Source: JANPJV01 sp031425695
Lineage (GTDB): Bacteria; Pseudomonadota; Gammaproteobacteria; Xanthomonadales; SZUA-5
DNA: 7,156 nt
Direction: 5' to 3'
Assembly: GCA_031425695.1 (NCBI GenBank)
Contig: JANPJV010000034.1
Location: 1 to 7,156 of the forward strand
Shown here: positions 1 to 5,743 of the stretch, in pieces
Position numbering within the stretch: position 1 is the stretch's first letter
How the letters are laid out: the number at the start of each line of letters is the position of its first letter
Position numbers and translations under genes: made by a program
The notes under the pieces: generated by a model
What the model was told of the DNA's origin: nothing
Seen by the model: only the letters and a program-made list of their open reading frames with translations
Databases searched by the model: none

Positions 1-100
1 AATCAGCGCAGACCCACCAAAATCAGCGCAGACCCACCAAAAGCAGCGCAGACCCACCACAAGCAGTGCCGCCGCACCAAAAGCAGTGCAGCCGCGCCGC
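1..100. repeat. 20-bp tandem repeat array, five visible units
   Basis: Five head-to-tail 20-bp units fill 1-100. Units 1 and 2 (1-20, 21-40) are identical, AATCAGCGCAGACCCACCAA. Unit 3 differs from them at 2 positions, unit 4 at 5 and unit 5 at 7, so the units decay steadily towards the gene that ends at 111. Because the cleanest units lie at the window edge, the array probably continues to the left. There are no spacers between units, so it is not a CRISPR. It lies just downstream of the secreted-protein stop codon (11 bp away) and contains no gene I can support. Its function is unknown; it could be a variable-number repeat or part of a longer intergenic satellite. Confidence 0.9.
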
Positions 101-110
101 AGGCCGTTAC

Positions 111-1352
111 TCAGAACTCGAACCCGTTCTCGAAGATGGCATCCGCATCGGTGCCGTTGCAGCGCAGCGCGTACGTAAAATCGTTCCCTTGCAGGCTGTC
201 GTTGGTGACGATCGTCAGCGTCGCGTTGCGGCGTCCAGGGGCGCTCGGTGTACAGCCGATTCCGACGTTGGCACTTTGTCCCGGAGCCAGTGACGTTGGA
301 CACTGGGTGACGCTGAAGTCGGCCGCATTCGCACCGCTCAGCGTGCAACTGCAGACCTCGAGTTGCAAGGTGCCCTGGCTCTGCACATTCACTTGCGTGC
401 CTGGCGTCGGGCTGCCCGGGTTGGCAGTGCCGACGTTGAGGATGCTGCCGGCCGCGGGTGTCGAGCCATACAGCGCATCGCGGACGACGCTGTTCAGCCG
501 CGCGTTGTCCATCACCAGGCGATTGCTCTGCACGAAGGTGAACCACAGATAGCGGTTGCCCCCGATTTCGGTGGCGACGAGGTCCGCCGGATTGTTCAAG
601 GTCTGCGTGTGCAGCACGCTGCCGGCGGCGTTACGCAGGTTCATGTCGACGGCCAGCGTGCCATTGCCGGCCGTGCGATACACCCATTGCAGCGTGTACC
701 AGCCGCTGCCGGTGACCACATGGTGGTTGCCGCTTGCGAGATTCCCCATGGGCGCGAAATTGGTGATATTGCTGGCGCCGATCAAGACTTGGCCGCTGGT
801 ATTGCTGGCGGCGTGAAATACGAAGTCGCGCCGGAAGCCGCCGGCCTGATCGTTGACCGCCGATGCGAGATCCCAGCCGTAGTCGGCGTTGACGCCGGAC
901 AGGACGCGCGGATCGTTGAGGTCGATGTAGACATCGAGCTCAACCGTGAAGCCGCCACCGAACACCGATCGGTAACCACCCAGCCGCGTGAACGCGCCGG
1001 TGGTTTGCGCCGGCGCCGTCGGGAGGGGCGGCCGGATCTCCGCGTGGCCAGTGCCATTGCGCGAGGCAATGCCGCCACTGCCGCTGCCTACGCGCACGAT
1101 CTCCGAGTAGAAGCGCGACCAGTCAGTCGTGCCACCGCCCGGCTGGTAGGGCGCGTTGAAGCACGGCGCCTCGAAGCCCTGGAAATAGGTGGCAGTCCCG
1201 GCGTTACCGCGTTCCTGCGTGCGTACGCCGTAGTCCGGCCAGCGCGCATCTTCCGCATAGGCAACGGAAATCAGGACCAAGCTGAATAACAGTCCACTGA
1301 GCAGCCGAAGGGTGATGGATCCGAACGAGCGAATCGGGAGTGAAGCGTGCAT
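111..1352 (-). CDS. Secreted two-domain protein: ConA/LamG-like N-terminal domain, choice-of-anchor D-like C-terminal domain, IFENGFEF tail
   Basis: Protein of 413 aa. Residues 1-33 form a signal peptide: a basic n-region with R8 and R16, a hydrophobic stretch at 18-32, and likely cleavage after AYA (31-33) before ED. Residues about 55-287 are rich in glycine, aromatics and alternating hydrophobics (GGGFTVELDVYID, GWYTLQWVYR, RLVMDNARL) and resemble a concanavalin A/LamG-like jelly roll; I see no catalytic motif. Residues about 300-400 resemble the Ig-like choice-of-anchor D/HYDIN family: CTLSGANAADFSV, then CPTSLAPGQS, a CTPSAPG turn and ATLTIVTND. Five cysteines (334, 336, 351, 367, 398) may form disulfides in this part. 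The chain ends in DADAIFENGFEF, a possible sorting or processing tail. The ATG at 1352 is chosen because it starts the signal peptide; the open frame running on to 1538 only reads through the hairpin. Shine-Dalgarno match is weak (AGGCG). Ligand and role are unknown. It is probably exported to the periplasm, surface or medium. Confidence 0.85.
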   Translation of the reverse strand: MHASLPIRSFGSITLRLLSGLLFSLVLISVAYAEDARWPDYGVRTQERGNAGTATYFQGFEAPCFNAPYQPGGGTTDWSRFYSEIVRVGSGSGGIASRNGTGHAEIRPPLPTAPAQTTGAFTRLGGYRSVFGGGFTVELDVYIDLNDPRVLSGVNADYGWDLASAVNDQAGGFRRDFVFHAASNTSGQVLIGASNITNFAPMGNLASGNHHVVTGSGWYTLQWVYRTAGNGTLAVDMNLRNAAGSVLHTQTLNNPADLVATEIGGNRYLWFTFVQSNRLVMDNARLNSVVRDALYGSTPAAGSILNVGTANPGSPTPGTQVNVQSQGTLQLEVCSCTLSGANAADFSVTQCPTSLAPGQSANVGIGCTPSAPGRRNATLTIVTNDSLQGNDFTYALRCNGTDADAIFENGFEF

Positions 1353-1441
1353 GGGGCGTCGCCTGTGGCTCGCCGCGCGGTTGCGACCGGGGCAATGTAA
1401 CCGAGGCGGTGTTAACCCGATGCACCCGAACAGCGCCGCTG

Positions 1442-1509
1442 GCGTGGGTCCGGACCTTGTCCGGACGCTTTTGATCGTAAGAGCGTCCGGACACGGTCCG
1501 GACCCACGC
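1442..1509. repeat. Long near-perfect inverted repeat with four GTCCGGAC palindromes
   Basis: Positions 1442-1469 pair with 1482-1509: 28 bp with a single mismatch (1457 against 1494), around a short TTTGATCGTAAG-type loop. Each arm contains two copies of the self-complementary octamer GTCCGGAC, at 1448, 1459, 1485 and 1496; copies within an arm start 11 bp apart. It begins 36 nt after the histidine-kinase stop and lies 90 bp upstream of the secreted-protein ATG. On the minus-strand transcript it would fold into a very stable hairpin, but no U-tract follows it, so it is not a classical terminator. It could be a REP-type dispersed palindrome, a 3' end stabiliser for the kinase mRNA, or an operator. 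The rest of the 1353-1544 spacer shows no promoter I could support. Confidence 0.93.
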
Positions 1510-1544
1510 AGAGCCCAGGCGAGCCGATGCGAGCGCAAGGTGAG

Positions 1545-2900
1545 TCACGCACGCGGCGGCTTGGGCAACCAGATGCTCACGGAGAGGCCGCCGTCGGGGC
1601 GATTGGCGAGGCGGATGCGGCCGCCGTGGGCTTCGGCGATTTCGCGGGCGAGGGCGAGGCCGAGGCCGGTGCCGGAGCGCTTGGTCGAGTAGAACGGCAG
1701 CAGCGCCTGTTCGAGCACGGCCGGGGCCATGCCGCTGCCGCGGTCGCGCACCTGCAGCAGGAAATGCGGTCCAAGATCGAGCGCCTGGATCTCGACGTTC
1801 TCGCTCGCCGAGCCGGCCTCGATCGCGTTCTTGGTGAGGTTGATCAGCACCTGTTCGATCTGGGCGCGGTCGATCCAGGCCGGTGCTTCCGGCATTGGCG
1901 CGACCAGGGTGGCGCCGTGGGTGGCCGCTATCGGTTCCAGCAGCAGCTCCCAGGGAACCGCGGCGAGGCGCGGGCTCGGCAGCTTGGCGAAATGGGCGTA
2001 GCCGGCGATGAAGCTTTCCAGGTGGCGCGCACGCTCGTCGATGGTCGCGAACACTTTCTCGAGCTTCACCTTGTCCCCGCGCTCGGAGAGCACGCGCCCG
2101 GTGTGCGCGAGCGAAGCAATCGGGCCGAGGGCATTGTTGAGCTCGTGGCTGATGACGCGGATCACCTTCTTCCAGGTGCCGACCTCCTGCCGGGCGAGCT
2201 CGCGCGTCAGCCGGCGCAGCATGTGCAGGCGGTGCCGGCGCCCATGCAGCTCGAAGCTGCGCTGGGTGCAGTGAAAGACTTCTTCCTCGCCGTCGACGTT
2301 GAGCGTCACCAGCCCATCGGCACCGGCGCGCAGGGTTTCACCAAGCGCCTCGGGCAGGCGTTCGAGCAGCTCTTCAAAGGCGTGGCCTTCCATCTTGCCG
2401 GGGAAGCCAAACATCTCGCGGGCAGCGAAGTTGGCATAGACCACGCGCTCGCGCGGATCGGTGAGCACCAGCGCGGTCGGGGTGTTCTGCACCACGGTGT
2501 CGAGCAGCATTTCGCGCTGCACCAGCCGCCGCCGCTCGTCGCGCAACTGTCCACCGAGGCCGTTCAGAGCCTCGGTCAGCTCCGCCAGGTCCGGATCGGC
2601 CGGCACCCGGATCGAGGTCGCAAAATCGGCGTCGGTCCAGGCGGCGACCAGCGACGACAGCGCACGCAGATGCTCGCTGTTGGGGGCGCGCTCGCGGCGG
2701 ATCGCAAACAGGCCGAAACCCACACCGGTGCAGACCACCACGCCCAGGCCGCCGAAGAAGCCGACGTGGGGCCCGGCCAGTAGACCGGCCCAAGTCGCCA
2801 GCCCACCGAGCAGTGCCCAGCCTGGCAGTCGACGCATGCGCGCGTGGACGCGACGGCTCGCGACGATCTGCTGGCCTTGCGCCTCAGCCACGTTCGTCAA
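1545..2900 (-). CDS. Sensor histidine kinase, NtrY-like, two membrane helices and PAS-like region
   Basis: Protein of 451 aa, an inner-membrane kinase expected to phosphorylate the regulator encoded just upstream. Two hydrophobic helices (about 26-42 and 48-67) are separated by only about five residues, so there is no periplasmic sensor domain. A linker follows, then a PAS-like region at about 130-230 (LLDTVVQNTPTALVLTD, VVYANFAAREMFGF). The H-box is SHELNNALGPI with phospho-acceptor H252. The ATPase part has an N-box (NLTKNAIEA, N354 and N358), a G1 box (DRGSG, D386), an F-box (LPFYSTK, 401-407) and a G2 box (SGTGLGLAL, 409-417), so it looks catalytically complete. The start is uncertain: TTG at 2900 overlaps the regulator's TGA (sequence TTGA), suggesting translational coupling; GTG at 2891 and ATG at 2837 are alternatives, and none has a strong Shine-Dalgarno. 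The signal sensed is unknown. Confidence 0.95.
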   Translation of the reverse strand: MTNVAEAQGQQIVASRRVHARMRRLPGWALLGGLATWAGLLAGPHVGFFGGLGVVVCTGVGFGLFAIRRERAPNSEHLRALSSLVAAWTDADFATSIRVPADPDLAELTEALNGLGGQLRDERRRLVQREMLLDTVVQNTPTALVLTDPRERVVYANFAAREMFGFPGKMEGHAFEELLERLPEALGETLRAGADGLVTLNVDGEEEVFHCTQRSFELHGRRHRLHMLRRLTRELARQEVGTWKKVIRVISHELNNALGPIASLAHTGRVLSERGDKVKLEKVFATIDERARHLESFIAGYAHFAKLPSPRLAAVPWELLLEPIAATHGATLVAPMPEAPAWIDRAQIEQVLINLTKNAIEAGSASENVEIQALDLGPHFLLQVRDRGSGMAPAVLEQALLPFYSTKRSGTGLGLALAREIAEAHGGRIRLANRPDGGLSVSIWLPKPPRA

Positions 2901-4249
2901 TCCCGGCGCACATCGACGCCGTACTTCTCCATGCGCCGATACAGCGCCTGGCGGCTCAAGCCGAGCGCGCTGGCGGCTTCAGCGACCACGCCGTGGGCAC
3001 GCGCGAGGGCCGCTTCGATTTCGTCGCGACTGGGCTCGCGCAAGGCCGGCTCCGCGCTGGCGATGAGTGGCCCCGGCTGCGGCAGGCCGAGGTCCTCGGC
3101 GGCGACCACGCCGTCGCGACAGAGCAGCCCGGCCCGCGTGATCGCGTTCTTGAGCTCGCGCACGTTGCCGGGCCAGTGGTGCGTTTCCAGTGCGCGCCTG
3201 GCTGCATCTGACAGCCGCAGCGAGCGGTCGAGAAAATGCAGCGCCAGCGGCAGGATGTCGTCGCGGCGCTCGGCCAGCGGCGGCAACTTGACCTCGATCA
3301 CATTCAGCCGATAGAAGAGATCCTCGCGAAAATCGCCGCGACGGATCAACGCAGCCAAGTCGGCATTGGTCGCCGACAACACGCGCACCTTGACCTCGCG
3401 CGTGCGCGTCGAGCCGAGGCGCTCGAAGCGCCCGGTCTCGAGCACGCGCAGGAGCTTCATCTGCCCGGCCGCCGGCAGGTTGCCGATCTCGTCGAGCAGC
3501 AGGGTGCCGTTGTCCGCCGCCTCGAAGCGTCCTTCGCGCGCCTTGCCGGCGCCGGTGTAGGCGCCGGCTTCAGCACCGAACAGCTCAGCTTCGAGCAGGT
3601 CGGCCGGCAGCGCGCCGCAGTTGACGGCAATGAACGGCCCGTCCTTGACCTTGGAGTTGGCGTGGATGATCTCGGCGATGCGCTCCTTGCCGGCACCGTT
3701 GGGCCCGGTGATCAGGACCGAGACGTCGGCCTTGGCGACCTGGCACGCGAGCCGCAGCACGCGCTCGGTCGCGGGCGCCGCGTAGACCACGCCGCGCAGG
3801 TCGAACTCGCGCGCGAGCGCGCTGCGGCCTTCGGATTCGCGCGCGCTCATCCGGCGCGCAGTGCGCCCGGCCTCGGCCAGCTCGAGCAGGTTGCGCACCG
3901 CAATCCCGAGGCGCCGATCGTCCCACGGCTTGCTCAAGTAATCGGCGGCGCCGGCCTTGATGAGGTCGACCGCCTGTTCGAGATGCGTCCAGGCAGTCAG
4001 CAGGATGATCGGCAGGTCCGGGTGGCGCTCGCGGATCTGCCGGAACAAGGCCACGCCCTCCTCGCCCGACGTCGTATCCGCCGAGAAATTCATGTCCTGG
4101 ATGACGAGCTCGATTTCACCCTTGGCCAGCCGCGCCAGCCCGGCCTCCGGCGTCACCGCGGTCTCGACCAGGTGTCCATCCAACCCCAGCAACAACTCGA
4201 GCGCGGTGCCGATCGAGCGGTTGTCATCAATTACGAGAATCGTGGACAT
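2897..4249 (-). CDS. Sigma-54-dependent response regulator (NtrC family: receiver, AAA+, Fis HTH)
   Basis: Protein of 450 aa, a cytoplasmic enhancer-binding activator of sigma-54 RNA polymerase. The receiver (about 3-122) has acidic D8 and D9, phospho-acceptor D52 (in QDMNF), T85 and K107 (SKPWD). The AAA+ domain (about 153-378) carries Walker A GPNGAGKE (182-189), the sigma-54 contact loop as GAYTGA (229-234, usually GAFTGA), Walker B LLLDE (250-254), FREDLFYRLN (307-316), and WPGNVREL (359-366). A Fis-type helix-turn-helix at about 408-446 (EAASALGLSRQALYRRMEKYG) binds DNA. ATG at 4249 is preferred over TTG at 4261, because AAGGA sits 4 nt upstream of the ATG. The next gene is its presumed cognate kinase, with overlapping stop and start. 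Targets are unknown; the neighbouring ABC permease genes are the obvious candidates, but I found no sigma-54 promoter in the window. Confidence 0.97.
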   Translation of the reverse strand: MSTILVIDDNRSIGTALELLLGLDGHLVETAVTPEAGLARLAKGEIELVIQDMNFSADTTSGEEGVALFRQIRERHPDLPIILLTAWTHLEQAVDLIKAGAADYLSKPWDDRRLGIAVRNLLELAEAGRTARRMSARESEGRSALAREFDLRGVVYAAPATERVLRLACQVAKADVSVLITGPNGAGKERIAEIIHANSKVKDGPFIAVNCGALPADLLEAELFGAEAGAYTGAGKAREGRFEAADNGTLLLDEIGNLPAAGQMKLLRVLETGRFERLGSTRTREVKVRVLSATNADLAALIRRGDFREDLFYRLNVIEVKLPPLAERRDDILPLALHFLDRSLRLSDAARRALETHHWPGNVRELKNAITRAGLLCRDGVVAAEDLGLPQPGPLIASAEPALREPSRDEIEAALARAHGVVAEAASALGLSRQALYRRMEKYGVDVRRD

Positions 4250-4253
4250 GGTT

Positions 4254-4258
4254 TCCTT
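4254..4258 (-). promoter_or_regulatory. Ribosome binding site of the response regulator
   Basis: On the minus strand AAGGA is followed by AACC and then ATG at 4249. This decides the start: the TTG at 4261 lies upstream of the Shine-Dalgarno and would add only four residues (MKET) before the receiver fold. Confidence 0.75.
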
Positions 4259-4291
4259 CAAGTTGATCGCGGGGCACGAAGGAGCAAAGGC

Positions 4292-4306
4292 TTATCCACA
4301 GATTAC
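4292..4306 (+). repeat. TTATCCACAGATTAC repeat copy, outlying
   Basis: This 15-bp stretch is the exact reverse complement of 4465-4479 and shares 13 bp with the left arm of the inverted repeat at 4394. The first nine bases match the textbook DnaA-box consensus TTATCCACA. It lies 43 bp upstream of the response-regulator ATG, so it may fall in that gene's leader or promoter. Most likely a degenerate unit of the same intergenic repeat family as the next feature. Confidence 0.8.
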
Positions 4307-4393
4307 ATGGATGAAAAGCGGATAAAGGCAGGCTAGGAACGATACTTGCCGGCGCGACCGCCTGAGCGCACCAGAGCCAGAAGCCGAGAGCTC

Positions 4394-4478
4394 TATCCAC
4401 AGATTAAGAGCCGATTACGCAGATTAGAGCTGCGATCTCTTGCATTTAATCTGCGGAAATCTGCGTAATCTGTGGATA
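4394..4478. repeat. Imperfect inverted repeat built from TATCCACAGATTA and GCAGATTA units
   Basis: The left arm (4394-4426) and right arm (4447-4478) are imperfect reverse complements: both outer ends read TATCCACAGATTA and both inner ends GCAGATTA, with an indel and several mismatches between. A loop of about 20 bases (4427-4446) separates them. Inside the arms the GATTA core recurs at roughly 9-11 bp spacing. It sits about 40 bp past the permease stop at 4518 and 145 bp before the regulator ATG, so it divides the transporter genes from the two-component genes. I recall similar GATTACGCAGATT-type repeats dispersed in many proteobacterial spacers, but could not check this host. The remainder of 4250-4517 shows no gene and no promoter I can support. 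Confidence 0.85.
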
Positions 4479-4517
4479 AATGCTCTTGCTCTGAGCTCCT
4501 CTTGAGCGTTTGTCCGA

Positions 4518-5732
4518 TTACGCCGTCCGCGTCGCGATGGCCGGGGCGATCTTGCTGGCGCGCATGGCGGGGCCTAGAACAGCGAGTTGGCCGAGGAGGA
4601 GCACGACCACGGCACCGACCGGCAGCCAGGTCCACGGCAGGCGGTCGAAGTCCAGGTAGTTGACCAGCAGGGCATTGATGCCGAGCGCGAGCGCGCAGCC
4701 GAGGAGGATGCCGATCAGGGTGATCAGCGCGTTCTCGGTCTGGAAGTGGCGCAGGATGTCGACGCGGCGGGCGCCGAGGGCGCGACGGGTGCCGATCTGC
4801 TTGGTGCGCTGCGTGACCCAGAAGCTGGCCTGGCCAACGATGCCGAACGCGGTCACGGCCAGGAGCGCGATGCCGATCGCCGTCAGCAGCACCGCCATCG
4901 CACGATCGCTGTTGTAGGCGTCGCTGCGGATCTTGTCGAAACTGCGCACGCTCGGAATGATGCGATTGGGATTGACCGCGAACAGCGTGTCCTCGATCTT
5001 GGCCATCACCCGGTCGCGCTCGCCGGACTCGGTGCGGACGATGAAGCCGGCACCCGCCGCCACAAACGGCAGGTAGATGATGCGGTCAGGATTGCTCGAG
5101 CGCGGCCAGGGCGTCGCGACGTGGTCGACCACGCCCACGATGCGTTGAAACGGCTCGGATTCGTCACCGGTCATGTTGACCAGCTTGCCGAGCGCACTCT
5201 CGTTGGGAAACAGGCGTTCGGCCAATTCCTTGCTGACCATCACCACCGGTGGTTTCACCTGCATGCCGTCGGTGTAGTAGTCCATTTCTCCGGGCGTGAA
5301 GTCGCGGCCTTCGAGCAAGCGCGTGCCAAAGGTGTTCAAGGTCTGCTCATCGGCGAAATACACCGCTGCGCCGCGATCGACGCCATCGTTCTGGCGGCCC
5401 GCCTTCAGCGCAACCGATGTGTTCCAGCCGCTGCGTCCCATCGGCACCGCAAAGCCGGTCGTCGCCGCGACCACGCCGGGCATGGCGCGGATGGCGTCGA
5501 GGTCTTCGCGCACGGCGGCCTTCTTTTCGCGTAGCTCGCCGATGTTCTGGTTCGACAGGAAGAAGATGTTGGGTTCGTCGATACCGCTCAGCATCGACAT
5601 CTTGGTCAGGCGGTCATTGACGATGAACAGCACGTTGGCGAGGATCGCCAGGGTCAGCGCGATCTGCACTGCGATCAGCGTGCCGGCGACCGGATTGCGG
5701 CGCAGGGCCGACAGGATGGGGCGGATTTCCAT
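4518..5732 (-). CDS. ABC transporter permease, FtsX/MacB type (second of the pair)
   Basis: Protein of 404 aa in the inner membrane with the MacB/FtsX permease layout: one N-terminal helix (about 17-38), a large periplasmic MacB_PCD-like domain (about 39-278), and three C-terminal helices (about 279-299, 334-357, 368-388). Between helices 2 and 3 is the cytoplasmic coupling segment QIGTRRALGARRVDIL (312-327), a strong family signature that contacts the ATPase. The periplasmic part has the usual elements EGRDFTPGE (141-149), VMVSKELAERLF (164-175) and IVGVVDHV (198-205). There is no nucleotide-binding domain, unlike true MacB (about 650 aa with an N-terminal ATPase), so a separate ATPase is needed. 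It follows the other permease by 9 bp and the two probably form a heterodimer. MacB-family transporters work by mechanotransmission on periplasmic substrates such as peptides or lipoproteins; the substrate here is unknown. Confidence 0.93.
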   Translation of the reverse strand: MEIRPILSALRRNPVAGTLIAVQIALTLAILANVLFIVNDRLTKMSMLSGIDEPNIFFLSNQNIGELREKKAAVREDLDAIRAMPGVVAATTGFAVPMGRSGWNTSVALKAGRQNDGVDRGAAVYFADEQTLNTFGTRLLEGRDFTPGEMDYYTDGMQVKPPVVMVSKELAERLFPNESALGKLVNMTGDESEPFQRIVGVVDHVATPWPRSSNPDRIIYLPFVAAGAGFIVRTESGERDRVMAKIEDTLFAVNPNRIIPSVRSFDKIRSDAYNSDRAMAVLLTAIGIALLAVTAFGIVGQASFWVTQRTKQIGTRRALGARRVDILRHFQTENALITLIGILLGCALALGINALLVNYLDFDRLPWTWLPVGAVVVLLLGQLAVLGPAMRASKIAPAIATRTA

Positions 5733-5738
5733 GGCTGA

Positions 5739-5743
5739 TCCTC
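5739..5743 (-). promoter_or_regulatory. Ribosome binding site of the second permease, overlapping the preceding stop
   Basis: On the minus strand GAGGA lies 6 nt before the ATG at 5732 and overlaps the TGA stop of the upstream permease (TGAGGA). This suggests the two permeases are made together by translational coupling. Confidence 0.7.

Noticed and set aside
1..100. CRISPR array
   Set aside because: The 20-bp units abut with no spacers, and no cas gene is present.
363..1289. Plus-strand open frame of 308 codons opposite the secreted protein
   Set aside because: The minus-strand product has a signal peptide and two recognisable folds; the plus-strand translation has neither and has typical high-GC antisense composition.
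1442..1509. Rho-independent terminator of the kinase gene
   Set aside because: The stem is strong, but the minus strand has no U-run after it. It may still affect transcript ends, so it is listed as a repeat.
1353..1538. 62-residue N-terminal extension of the secreted protein
   Set aside because: This stretch translates the 28-bp hairpin and would bury the signal peptide inside the protein. The ATG at 1352 directly precedes a standard signal peptide.
1527..2783. Long plus-strand open frame of 418 codons opposite the histidine kinase
   Set aside because: It is antisense to a kinase with all catalytic boxes intact. Its product is low-complexity, rich in Gly, Ala, Arg, Gln and His, as expected from the complement of a high-GC gene, and it matches no family I know.
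3545..3568. Perfect 9-bp inverted repeat GCCGGCGCC/GGCGCCGGC inside the response regulator
   Set aside because: It falls exactly on codons for the alternating Ala and Gly residues around the conserved GAYTGA loop, so it is explained by protein sequence and high-GC codon use.
4250..4261. TTG start four residues upstream of the response-regulator ATG
   Set aside because: The AAGGA Shine-Dalgarno lies inside this short extension and points to the ATG at 4249, where the receiver domain begins.
3236..4336. Plus-strand open frame of 366 codons opposite the response regulator
   Set aside because: It is a shadow of the conserved AAA+ and receiver coding sequence. The translation shows no domain, and it would read through the intergenic repeat at 4292.
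4292..4480. Replication origin, suggested by perfect DnaA-box nonamers
   Set aside because: Only two perfect boxes occur, with no AT-rich unwinding region and no dnaA, dnaN, parA or rep gene nearby. The boxes are part of a longer repeat unit.
4250..4517. Sigma-54 or sigma-70 promoter for the response regulator
   Set aside because: I looked on the minus strand for GG-N10-GC elements and for -35/-10 pairs with acceptable spacing and found no convincing match. The spacers at 1353-1544 (for -35/-10 pairs) and 7056-7156 (for sigma-54 elements) gave the same result.
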